In this document: piece by piece, positions 50,380 through 58,673 of the stretch
Position numbering within the stretch: the first letter of the stretch is position 1
How the letters are laid out: each line of letters begins with the position of its first letter
Source of the DNA: RGIG5612 sp045546255
GTDB taxonomy: Bacteria > Bacillota > Clostridia > Lachnospirales > Lachnospiraceae
Length of the DNA stretch: 64,000 bases
Reading direction: 5' to 3'
NCBI GenBank assembly: GCA_045546255.1
Contig: JAZQCK010000071.1
Coordinates: 1 to 64,000 of the forward strand
The notes under the pieces: generated by a model
Seen by the model: the letters and a program-made list of their open reading frames with translations, nothing else
What the model was told of the DNA's origin: nothing
The model's database searches: none
Made by a program: the position numbers and the translations under genes

Positions 50380-51846
50380 CTATATATCCTTCGGCTCATA
50401 GGTAAGCTCACAGCCGAGTCTTCTGATCGTTCTCCTGTCAATGGCGGAAAGTCTGGCCGTTGTATGGACCGGACATCCTTTGATCTTTGGTAGTTGCGCC
50501 ATCGCATATCCTGCTCTTGCATCCGATGCAGATGCGATGGATAAAGCAATCAAAACTTCGTCCGGATGGAGTCTTGGGTTCCTACTTCCAAGATACTGCG
50601 TCTTCAGCGTCTGAATCGGCGCGATCGACTCCGGAGAAAGGATTTTAATCTCATCTTCCACTCCAGCCAGATATTTCAGTGCATTGATCAAACATGCAGC
50701 CGTTGGGCCAAGCAGATCTCCCGTTTTACCGGTGATCACTGTCCCATCATTCAGTTCAATTGCCGTAGCGACATCTCCCGTTTCTTGTTCACGCTCTCTT
50801 GCCGCTTTTACGACCTTGCGGTCATTCACATCCAGTTCCAGCTGACTCATCAGCACTTTGATCTTATTGACTTCCTCAAGGTCCTTCTTTCCTTCCGCCA
50901 CTCCTGCAAGTGCTTTAAAGTAACGACAGATAATTTCCTGTTTGGAAGCTTCACGGCAAACTTCATCATCAATAATGCAGTTGCCTGCCATATTCACACC
51001 CATATCTGTCGGTGAAGCATACGGGCTCTTTCCGTAGATTGTTTCAAACATGGCATTCAGCACAGGGAAAATCTCAACATCCCGGTTATAATTGACCGTT
51101 GTTTCCCCATATGCTTTTAAATGGAACGGATCGATCATGTTGATATCATTGAGATCCGCTGTTGCTGCTTCATATGCCAGGTTTACCGGATGATCCAATG
51201 ACAAATTCCAGATTGGGAAGGTCTCGAATTTTGCATATCCGGCATTCAGTCCTCTCTTATGCTCATGGTACAGCTGGGAAAGGCAGGTGCTCATTTTTCC
51301 GGAGCCCGGTCCCGGAGCGGTGACGACAATGAGCGGTCTGCTCGTTTCGATATAATCATTTTTTCCGTATCCGTCATCACTTAACACCAGTTCCATGTTG
51401 GCCGGATAACCAGGGATCAAATAATGATGATAGACTTTCAGATCGTTTTTAATCAGCCGTTTTTCAAAATTGGAAATTCCGTGCTGGCCGGCATATTTCG
51501 TAATGACGACACTGCTGACAAATAAACCTTTATTCCGGTACTCCTCGATCAAACGGAGCACGTCATTATCATATGTTATACCAAGATCTTCTCTGACCTT
51601 ATTATGTTCAATATCTTCTGCGCTGACGACCATGACCATTTCTGCCTGATCTGCCATCGTAAGAAGCATTTGAAGTTTACTGTCCTGCTCAAAGCCAGGA
51701 AGCACGCGGCTTGCATGCATATCGTCATATAGTTTTCCGCCAAACTCCAGATAGAGTTTATTATCGAATTGAGCGATCCTTTCGCGGATATGCTCTGATT
51801 GCATTTTCAAGTACTTGTCATTATCAAATCCGATTTTTTTCTGCAT
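50380..51846 (-). CDS. DUF1846 family protein with P-loop-like motif
   Basis: 488 residues, soluble. DUF1846 proteins form a structurally known but functionally obscure family of Firmicutes and Bacteroidetes. A GPGSGKMSTCLSQLYHE segment (about 190-206) looks like a P-loop. I chose the ATG at 51846 (MQKKIGFDNDKY), which follows GAGAGG; the frame is open to 51879. First gene of a unit with putP. Confidence 0.9.
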   Translation of the reverse strand: MQKKIGFDNDKYLKMQSEHIRERIAQFDNKLYLEFGGKLYDDMHASRVLPGFEQDSKLQMLLTMADQAEMVMVVSAEDIEHNKVREDLGITYDNDVLRLIEEYRNKGLFVSSVVITKYAGQHGISNFEKRLIKNDLKVYHHYLIPGYPANMELVLSDDGYGKNDYIETSRPLIVVTAPGPGSGKMSTCLSQLYHEHKRGLNAGYAKFETFPIWNLSLDHPVNLAYEAATADLNDINMIDPFHLKAYGETTVNYNRDVEIFPVLNAMFETIYGKSPYASPTDMGVNMAGNCIIDDEVCREASKQEIICRYFKALAGVAEGKKDLEEVNKIKVLMSQLELDVNDRKVVKAAREREQETGDVATAIELNDGTVITGKTGDLLGPTAACLINALKYLAGVEDEIKILSPESIAPIQTLKTQYLGSRNPRLHPDEVLIALSIASASDARAGYAMAQLPKIKGCPVHTTARLSAIDRRTIRRLGCELTYEPKDI

Positions 51847-51933
51847 GTCTTTGCCTCTCTGCTGTATTAAAGTATTCAAGAATTACTAAAGTAAAATAAT
51901 AACAAAAAACCACTTGTCTTACAATACTTATTT

Positions 51934-51966
51934 TAAAAGAAGGGGCCGTCCAAGACGGTCCCTTCT
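51934..51966 (-). terminator. Intrinsic terminator after butyrate kinase 2
   Basis: AGAAGGGGCCGTC (51938-51950), loop CAA, GACGGTCCCTTCT (51954-51966, one G-T pair), followed on the minus strand by TTTT. It ends the ior-buk operon. Confidence 0.78.
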
Positions 51967-52027
51967 CAATTGATTATACGGAAAATTAGGTTGTGAGTCT
52001 TCTGGTATGGCTCTGCGTTTTAGCGCA

Positions 52028-53140
52028 TTAGTCTTCCGGTTCAAAATCGAACTTGGTCCATACCGGCTCTCCGGTATACTCAAGGAGTTCTTCTTCGCCG
52101 TTTAATGCACGGATCGCACCGCTTGCTAAAGCTTCCATTTCAAAATCGCCTGCCATAACGATGATCTCGCCGATCCATCCTGCATATTTTCTAACGTTCT
52201 CAATGAAGTCTTTGTCATTGGAAACACCACCGGTCATAACGATGCCGTCCACTTTTCCTTCCAGAACACATGCATAAGAGCCGATATATTTTGCAAGGTT
52301 ATAAGCAAATGCTCTGTAGATCAGCTCTGCCCATTGGTCGCCATTTGCGATGCGGTCTTTGATCTCAAGCATGTTATCTGTTCCGACAAGTCCTAAGAGA
52401 CCGCCGGTCTTGGAAACTTTTGCCTTCATCTCATCCAGAGTGTATTTTCCGGAATAGCACATTTTGATAACCGGAAGAAGCGGAACATATCCGGAACGGT
52501 TCGGGGAGATCGGTCCGTCGCCGTTAAGAACATCGTTTCCGTCAACGATCTTGCCCTGCTTGTGAGCTGCAATACTTAATCCGCCGCCAACGTGGCAAAC
52601 GATGAAGTTGCACTCATCATATTTCTTTCCAAGCTGAGCTGCTGCACGAAGAGCCACTTCTTTCTGGTTCAGAACGTGGATGTGGGACTCTCTGTGGATT
52701 CCCTTGATACCGGAAATTCTGGAGACATCATCAAATTCATCTGCATCTGGCGGATTTACCAGATATGCCGGTTTTCCTGTCTCTACAGCAAAGGCATTGA
52801 TGATCTGCGCACCAAGGATTGCCGGATGCTCCATCAGTCTTCCTGATGAGCAATCGTCCAGGATTTTTGCATTTACAGGGAAGATACCTGTTGTTGTGGA
52901 TTCAAGTCCTCCGGAGTATGCTGCAAACGCATCCATATCTTTGATATCGATATTGTTGTTTTTCAGCTCTTCCATGATCGTTTCAACTCTGTATGGAAGC
53001 TGATCAGATACTCTTGCAAAGGTTTTTAATTTTTCTGTGTCGTGCTGTACGTTTGCCTTAAAGAGTCTTTCTTCTCCATCAAATACAGCGAGCTTTGTGC
53101 TGGTAGAACCAGGACTTAAGGTAAAGATTTTATATCCCAT
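52028..53140 (-). CDS. Butyrate kinase family enzyme 2, conserved arginine missing
   Basis: 370 residues. SPGSTSTKLAVF, CHVGGGLSIAAHKQG and VMTGGVSNDKD keep the ASKHA ATP-binding fold. In the segment that reads VVGRGGL in normal butyrate kinases it reads AAYSGGL, so the arginine expected to hold the acyl phosphate is absent. SPNRSG keeps the second arginine. It lies 106 bases downstream of the GntR gene and is the last gene before the terminator. It could be specialised for another acid or have lost activity. Confidence 0.85.
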   Translation of the reverse strand: MGYKIFTLSPGSTSTKLAVFDGEERLFKANVQHDTEKLKTFARVSDQLPYRVETIMEELKNNNIDIKDMDAFAAYSGGLESTTTGIFPVNAKILDDCSSGRLMEHPAILGAQIINAFAVETGKPAYLVNPPDADEFDDVSRISGIKGIHRESHIHVLNQKEVALRAAAQLGKKYDECNFIVCHVGGGLSIAAHKQGKIVDGNDVLNGDGPISPNRSGYVPLLPVIKMCYSGKYTLDEMKAKVSKTGGLLGLVGTDNMLEIKDRIANGDQWAELIYRAFAYNLAKYIGSYACVLEGKVDGIVMTGGVSNDKDFIENVRKYAGWIGEIIVMAGDFEMEALASGAIRALNGEEELLEYTGEPVWTKFDFEPED

Positions 53141-53246
53141 GTTAACCTCTCATTACTTTCAACTAAACACTAAAGTTACCTGTGCTATTCGGCTTACTCT
53201 TTTTTCGAAACAGCCTGAACAACACTATCAGGAAAAGCTTCCGGAA

Positions 53247-53927
53247 TCAGATAAAGAATTCCGGATACTTTTTCTTCATTTCATTTCCGTAGCGGCCTAC
53301 GGAGTCGATGTGATGATTGATCACATCACGTGCGGCTTTTGCATCCCGCTTTTCAATCGCTTCGATGATCTGCTCATGCTCTTTTGGAAGATCCCCAATT
53401 CGTTCTAAGGTTCCGACCTCCATGTTTCTCCATCTCCGAACATGCATAAATGCATCTTCATAAAGATTTGGAAGGTGGGGTCTTCCAACCGCTGCAAGAA
53501 GCAGATTATGAAATTCATCATCCAGCTTATAAAAGGCGTTCGGATCTGCTTTGTAATCTTTGATCGCCTTTTGCTTTTCCAGACAATCCTTCAGGCTTTT
53601 GATCAGTTTGGAATTGTCCTCTTTTTCAATGATCCTCCGGACAGTTTCCTGTTCAATGGCTTCACGAAGATAAAGAACATCATTGATAAACTCCAGATCA
53701 ATGAGCGACACGAAGGTTCCTCTCTGCGGAAACACATCCACGAAGCCGCGTTCCTTTAAAATGGCAAGTGCGCCTCGGACCGTGTGTCTGGTCGTATCAT
53801 AAGCTGCGCAAAGATCACCCTCGCTGATCAATTCGCCGGGCATGTATTTCAGACTTTCAATTTTTTTCAGCAGATCATTCACGATTTTTTCACTCGTTAT
53901 GACCTTCCTGCTTCTTTGCATATTCAT
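53247..53927 (-). CDS. GntR family regulator, FadR (FCD) subfamily
   Basis: 226 residues. Winged helix at about 10-75 (DLCAAYDTTRHTVRGALAIL) and an all-helical FCD effector domain with metal-ligand type residues (DDEFHNLLLAA; HEQIIEAIEKRD; HHIDSVGRY). It is inside the operon it probably controls, 7 bases after butyrate kinase 3. A TTGTCGACAA site downstream of the operon promoter fits an FCD-type operator. The likely ligand is a 2-oxo, 2-hydroxy or acyl acid. Confidence 0.9.
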   Translation of the reverse strand: MNMQRSRKVITSEKIVNDLLKKIESLKYMPGELISEGDLCAAYDTTRHTVRGALAILKERGFVDVFPQRGTFVSLIDLEFINDVLYLREAIEQETVRRIIEKEDNSKLIKSLKDCLEKQKAIKDYKADPNAFYKLDDEFHNLLLAAVGRPHLPNLYEDAFMHVRRWRNMEVGTLERIGDLPKEHEQIIEAIEKRDAKAARDVINHHIDSVGRYGNEMKKKYPEFFI

Positions 53928-53934
53928 GGCTTTC

Positions 53935-55014
53935 CTACAGCTTTCCTTCTACTTTTACGAAGTCTTTTGCTTTCTCCTCGCCTCTTAATACGCGAAGGCA
54001 TCCGAATGCCAGGGAGTCCATTTCATTTTCACCCGGATAGATAACGACCGGTGCAATGAATTTAACCCTGTCGGAAACCATCTTTGTAAACATTTCAGAA
54101 TGAGCAATTCCGCCGGTGAGGATAATCGCATCGACCTGTCCACAGCAAGTAGCAGCACAAGCGCAAAGATGTTTTGCTACGCCAAGGGCCATTGCCTCAT
54201 AGACCAGTTTTGCATGCTCATCACCATCAGCGATCATCTTCTCAACTTCACGGGAATCATTAGTTCCCAGATGAGAATTCAAACCGCCCTGTCCCTTGAT
54301 CTTTTTCATCATAGATTTCTGGTCATACTCACCGCTGAATGCCATGTCAACGACCTGGAACAGCGGAAGCCCACCGGTTCTTTCCGGAGAGAACGGACCT
54401 TCTTCATCACTAACGAAATCGATGATGCGTCCCTGGGAATGAAGTGCCACGGAGATACCGCCTCCAAGGTGAGAGATCAGAAGGTTGGACTTGTCATAAG
54501 CATTTCCTGTTTCTTTCTCCCATTTTTTCGCAGCCGCTCTCATGTTCAGGTTATGTCCCAATGCCTTTCTGCGCATTTCTTTGAAACCGGTGATCTTTGT
54601 CAGCGGGATCATTTCATCAACTGTAATTCCGTCATAAACATATGCCGGGATTCCAAGCTGAGTAGAAAGAGCGTAAGCAATCGGCGCACCGAGGTTTGAT
54701 GGATGGTTATTCTGCGGATTGTTCTGCAGCTGCCAAACCATATCCTCGTTTACTTTATATGCACCTGCCTCAATTGGAGGAAGCAGACCACAACGGCTAA
54801 CGATTGCGGTAAGTTCTTCGAGTTTCACACCATGTTTCTCAAGAGAATCCAGGATCATATCCCGGCGAAACTCATACTGGTCTTTAATCTCGTCAAACTG
54901 TGCCAGTTCTTCCGTGGAATGTGCGATGCTTTCAACAAATACCGGTGTTTCATCATCATAAACTGCAATCTTGGTGGATGTTGAACCCGGGTTCATGATT
55001 AGTAATTTTTCCAT
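53935..55014 (-). CDS. Butyrate kinase family enzyme 3
   Basis: 359 residues. NPGSTSTKIAVY, SHLGGGISVALHSQG and ILTGGIAHSEMF preserve the kinase fold, and SRCGLLPP keeps the substrate arginine although the neighbouring glycine is Cys. SPERTGGLPLFQ is typical. It is between the 2-hydroxyacid dehydrogenase (12 bases) and the GntR gene. It may form ATP from an aryl- or branched-chain acyl phosphate made from the Ior product. Confidence 0.9.
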   Translation of the reverse strand: MEKLLIMNPGSTSTKIAVYDDETPVFVESIAHSTEELAQFDEIKDQYEFRRDMILDSLEKHGVKLEELTAIVSRCGLLPPIEAGAYKVNEDMVWQLQNNPQNNHPSNLGAPIAYALSTQLGIPAYVYDGITVDEMIPLTKITGFKEMRRKALGHNLNMRAAAKKWEKETGNAYDKSNLLISHLGGGISVALHSQGRIIDFVSDEEGPFSPERTGGLPLFQVVDMAFSGEYDQKSMMKKIKGQGGLNSHLGTNDSREVEKMIADGDEHAKLVYEAMALGVAKHLCACAATCCGQVDAIILTGGIAHSEMFTKMVSDRVKFIAPVVIYPGENEMDSLAFGCLRVLRGEEKAKDFVKVEGKL

Positions 55015-55026
55015 ACTGCCTCCTGT

Positions 55027-56019
55027 TTATTTGTTTACGATATTAACAGGCTCCTCGCCAGCTTCCACTGCTTCTGCATTCTTAATTGCGACTGTAAGCA
55101 TTGTGATAAATGCTTCGTCCGTCATACCGCCAACGTGCGGAGTAATCGTGAGACGATCCATTCCTTCTTTGCTCATGCTGAGAAGCACATGATCTTTTGC
55201 CGGTGGTTCCGGAGCGATAACGTCAAGAGCGGCGTGTGCGATCTCACCAGTCTCAAGTGCGTGTGCGAGTGCCTCGTCATTAATGATCTCGCCGCGTGCG
55301 GTGTTAATAACGATTGCTGTGTTTTTCATTTCTTTGAACTGCTTCTCGCCAAGCATACCAACAGTCTCCGGGAATACCGGAACATGCATGGAAATTACAT
55401 CGCAAGCTTTGCAAAGATCATCAAATTCCATATACTCGATACCCAGTTCTTTTTCCTGTTCCGGAGTCGGACGGAAGGTATCATAGTAGCTGATCTTTAC
55501 ATGCCACGGCTGGAGTTTTCTGACTGCTTCTTTTGCGATCGCGCCCATGCCGACAAAACCAATGTGCTTTCCGGCGATTTCATGGATTCCCATAGCGAGG
55601 CCTTCGCTTTTAACCGTATTATAATCTTCATCTTTGCACTTTACTCTCTTGTCGTTTAATGCAATACGGCGATAAGCGGCAAGCATTAACGCGATTGTGT
55701 GCTCTGCTACACCATTAGCATTTGCGCCCCGGTTGTTGCAAACCGGAATGCCCATTTCCTTTGCGCAATTAAAATCGATCTTATCAAACCCTACACCTTC
55801 AGACTGGATCAGTTTCAGCTGCGGATTTGCCTTGATCACTTCAGCGCTGACCGGATGGATCGCTCCTACGAGAAGGTATTCTCTGTCTTTTAATGCTTCG
55901 ATCATCTGCTCGTCCGTATACGGAACATCCAGATATTTGACATCCCAATCCTCCGGGAAATGGATATCATACTTGTCAAATCTTGACGCTGCTACTGTGC
56001 TCAGTATTTTCTTTGCCAT
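55027..56019 (-). CDS. D-2-hydroxyacid dehydrogenase (NAD-dependent)
   Basis: 330 residues. Rossmann motif GFVGMGAIAKEA (about 154-165); catalytic Arg in NTARGEIIND, Glu in the following APEPP segment and His in ITPHVGGMT. It reduces a 2-oxoacid to a D-2-hydroxyacid, offering an electron sink parallel to the Ior reaction. It follows iorB by 84 bases and shows no hairpin in the gap. Confidence 0.92.
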   Translation of the reverse strand: MAKKILSTVAASRFDKYDIHFPEDWDVKYLDVPYTDEQMIEALKDREYLLVGAIHPVSAEVIKANPQLKLIQSEGVGFDKIDFNCAKEMGIPVCNNRGANANGVAEHTIALMLAAYRRIALNDKRVKCKDEDYNTVKSEGLAMGIHEIAGKHIGFVGMGAIAKEAVRKLQPWHVKISYYDTFRPTPEQEKELGIEYMEFDDLCKACDVISMHVPVFPETVGMLGEKQFKEMKNTAIVINTARGEIINDEALAHALETGEIAHAALDVIAPEPPAKDHVLLSMSKEGMDRLTITPHVGGMTDEAFITMLTVAIKNAEAVEAGEEPVNIVNK

Positions 56020-56103
56020 GTTACTTCCTCCTGTTTCTTAAAACTGTCTTTTAAAGTTTTACTTTTTCTATATTTGCATAGCGTTTAGCTAATTATGCAC
56101 ATA

Positions 56104-56673
56104 TTACATCTGGTATCCTTTTTCAAAAGCTGCGAGGTTTAAGTCCACCAGTTTTGCCGGAACATTTGTCGCAACTAATGCTTTCCAATCCACATCATCA
56201 AGGCCTAACTGTTTCACCAGCGCTCCGAGAAGAACGATGTTCTGCGCCTTTACGTTTCCAAGTTCTTCCGCAACTTTATAAGCTTCAACGACCTGGACAT
56301 TTGGAACTACTTTTTTCAGTTCCTCAATCGCATCCTTCGGATACTCGGCGGCTCCTGTGAGCACCGGCATTGGAAGGATCTCTCTCGTATCCGTGATCAC
56401 GGTTCCTCCTTCTTTTAAGTAGGAAATGGTGCGGACCGCTTCGATCTTCTCAAAGGAAACGATCAGATCTGCCTCACCTTCTCCAACGATTGGGGAATAT
56501 ACTTTATCACCGTATTTGATCTGCGTGACCACAGTGCCGCCTCTCTGGCTCATTCCGTGGATCTCGCTCATCTTGACATCGTAGCCTTTTTCAATTAAGC
56601 CCTTCGAAAGGATGGTTGACGTTGTGATGGTGCCCTGTCCTCCGACACCGACTAAAATAATTGCCTTCGTCAT
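56104..56673 (-). CDS. iorB: Indolepyruvate:ferredoxin oxidoreductase, beta subunit
   Basis: 189 residues. The pyruvate-ferredoxin-oxidoreductase gamma-like domain starts TKAIILVGVGGQGTITTSTI and contains EIHGMSQRGGTVVTQIKYG. I chose the ATG at 56673, one base after the iorA TAA and behind AGGTGAG; a GTG at 56682 is the alternative. It works with IorA to convert arylpyruvates to aryl-acetyl-CoA. Confidence 0.93.
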   Translation of the reverse strand: MTKAIILVGVGGQGTITTSTILSKGLIEKGYDVKMSEIHGMSQRGGTVVTQIKYGDKVYSPIVGEGEADLIVSFEKIEAVRTISYLKEGGTVITDTREILPMPVLTGAAEYPKDAIEELKKVVPNVQVVEAYKVAEELGNVKAQNIVLLGALVKQLGLDDVDWKALVATNVPAKLVDLNLAAFEKGYQM

Positions 56674-56674
56674 T

Positions 56675-58465
56675 TTACTCACCTACTTTCTCGATCGCTT
56701 CAAATTTGCACTGCTGCATGCAGAGTCCGCACTGATTGCAATTTGCCGGATCAGCAATATAAGCTTTTTTATTCTCTTCATCAAATGCGATCGACGGGCA
56801 GGCAATCTTCATACACTGTCTGCAGCCAACGCATTTGTCCGGATTCATCTGAACATGCTTTCCGGCATTCGCTTTCTGCACTTCCTTGATCAGGACGCAC
56901 GGACGTTTTGTGATGATCACAAATGGGCCTTCAGCGGCAAGCGCTGCTTCCAATGCTTCTTTTGCTGCTTCCTGATCAACCGGATCAAAGACGCGCAGGT
57001 GATCATCATCGATTCCAAGAGAACGGACAACACTTTCAATATCGATGGCAGGTGACTCATAACCCATCAGGTTCTTCGTCGTTCCCGGATTTTGCTGATG
57101 TCCTGTCATCGCTGTGATGGAGTTATCCAAGATGCAGGCAACGACATTGGATTCCGAAGCGACGATATCGATCAGGGAAGTGAGGCCTGAATGGAAGAAG
57201 GTGGAGTCTCCAAGTTCGCCGATTGCCTTTCTGTTATCTCCCTGTGCTTTCAATGCACGGGATAAACCGACCAGAGAGGAGAAACCGCTGCCCATGCAGA
57301 TGCAGGTATCAAATCCATTTAATGGCGGATTGATCGCAAGTGCGTAGCAGCCGATATCGCCTAAAGATACGAATTTATCGCGCATCTTGCTTAAAGCAAA
57401 ATAGAAGCCTCTGTGAGGACATCCGGCACAAAGGACCGGCGGACGGGCAGGAACATTGACCTGCTCTACCTGATAGCGGAATTCATCCGATGCGCCAAGC
57501 AAAGAGTCACGAACCACTTTTGTATTAAACTCACCCTGGATCGTCAGTTTGTCTTTTCCGATCGCATTGGTGAATCCCAACGCCTTCACTGTGTTTTCAA
57601 GATATGGTTCGCCTTCTTCAACGATATATAACGTCTCATATTTTGCAGCGAAGTCAGCCATCAGTTTTCTCGGAAGCGGGTTCGTAAGCCCCAACTTCAA
57701 GACACTGGCCGTATCGCCGAAAACATCTTTCACATATTGATAGGAAATACCGGAAGTGATGATTCCAATCTTTGCCCCAGGAACTTCTTCCACCCGGTTT
57801 AGCTCGGAAGAATTCGAATACTCTTCCATTTTTGCAAGAAGATCCTCGCGGACGATGTGTCGTTTTTTCGCATTGACCGGAAGCATGGAATACTTTGCCG
57901 CATTTCCTTCATACTGCTTCACCGGAACGTTCTGTCTTTCGCCAAGTTCTACGACGCTCTTGGAATGGCAGACGCGGGTCGTCATTCTGAAAAGCACCGG
58001 AACATCATATTCTTCGGAAAGCTCCATGGCTTTGATCATAAAGTCCTTGCATTCCTGGGAGTCCGAAGGCTCAACCATGGCCAGCTTTGCGTGCGGTGCA
58101 TACAGACGGTTATCCTGCTCGTTCTGGGAACTGTGACAAGCCGGATCATCTGCCGTTACAAACACCAGCGCGCCATTGACACCGCAGTAACCCATCGTAA
58201 AGATCGGGTCAGCCGCAACGTTCATGCCAACGTGCTTAAAGGTGCAGATAGACCTCATGCCCCCGATACTTGCACCGGAAGCAGCCTCAGCAGCCACCTT
58301 TTCATTCGGAGACCACTCACTGTAAATATCATCTTTATATAAGCCTCCGATATTCTCTAAAATCTCTGTACTCGGCGTGCCCGGATAAGCCGCAGCAAAG
58401 TGTCCGCCGCCTTCATAAAAGCCGCGGGCAACCGCCTCGTTTCCACTCATGATCATCTTATTCAT
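56675..58465 (-). CDS. iorA: Indolepyruvate:ferredoxin oxidoreductase, alpha subunit
   Basis: 596 residues. TPP-dependent 2-oxoacid oxidoreductase that decarboxylates indolepyruvate, phenylpyruvate and related acids to acyl-CoA and reduces ferredoxin. N-terminal pyrimidine-binding domain (AAAYPGTPSTEILENI), central domain with CAGCPHRGFYFAL, TPP motif GDSTFFHSGLTSLID and ILDNSITAMTGHQQNPG, and two C-terminal [4Fe-4S] motifs, CVGCRQCMKIACP and CNQCGLCMQQCK. First gene of the operon, behind CAGGAGGG. Confidence 0.95.
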   Translation of the reverse strand: MNKMIMSGNEAVARGFYEGGGHFAAAYPGTPSTEILENIGGLYKDDIYSEWSPNEKVAAEAASGASIGGMRSICTFKHVGMNVAADPIFTMGYCGVNGALVFVTADDPACHSSQNEQDNRLYAPHAKLAMVEPSDSQECKDFMIKAMELSEEYDVPVLFRMTTRVCHSKSVVELGERQNVPVKQYEGNAAKYSMLPVNAKKRHIVREDLLAKMEEYSNSSELNRVEEVPGAKIGIITSGISYQYVKDVFGDTASVLKLGLTNPLPRKLMADFAAKYETLYIVEEGEPYLENTVKALGFTNAIGKDKLTIQGEFNTKVVRDSLLGASDEFRYQVEQVNVPARPPVLCAGCPHRGFYFALSKMRDKFVSLGDIGCYALAINPPLNGFDTCICMGSGFSSLVGLSRALKAQGDNRKAIGELGDSTFFHSGLTSLIDIVASESNVVACILDNSITAMTGHQQNPGTTKNLMGYESPAIDIESVVRSLGIDDDHLRVFDPVDQEAAKEALEAALAAEGPFVIITKRPCVLIKEVQKANAGKHVQMNPDKCVGCRQCMKIACPSIAFDEENKKAYIADPANCNQCGLCMQQCKFEAIEKVGE

Positions 58466-58511
58466 ATTACTTTATCCCTCCTGAAAAAACGGATTTTCAA
58501 GATTTGTCAAC

Positions 58512-58521
58512 TTGTCGACAA
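58512..58521. promoter_or_regulatory. Candidate GntR (FCD-type) operator
   Basis: TTGTCGACAA, a perfect palindrome, next to a second TTGTCAAC half (58504-58511). It lies about 12-20 bases downstream of the -10 box, where a bound repressor would block transcription. Its form fits the TNGTnnnACNA-like sites of FadR-type regulators. Confidence 0.55.
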
Positions 58522-58533
58522 CCAACTGCCTTT

Positions 58534-58562
58534 ATTGTACTTGAAGGCAAACAATAGCGCAA
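58534..58562 (-). promoter_or_regulatory. SigA-type promoter of the ior-buk operon
   Basis: On the minus strand TTGCGC (58562-58557), a 17-bp spacer and TACAAT (58539-58534), about 70 bases before iorA. Confidence 0.65.
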
Positions 58563-58606
58563 TCAAATCTTTTGGAAATCTTGTATTTTTTTGATACTTT
58601 CTTTCC

Positions 58607-58640
58607 AAAAAAATACCACAGCCTTTACCGCTGTGGTATT
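58607..58640 (-). terminator. Strong intrinsic terminator after the capA-like gene
   Basis: AATACCACAGC (58612-58622), 7-base loop, GCTGTGGTATT (58630-58640), followed on the minus strand by a T-run. It ends the envelope operon. Confidence 0.9.
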
Positions 58641-58673
58641 TGCATCAAATGATGATTTGATTGGTGATTAATC

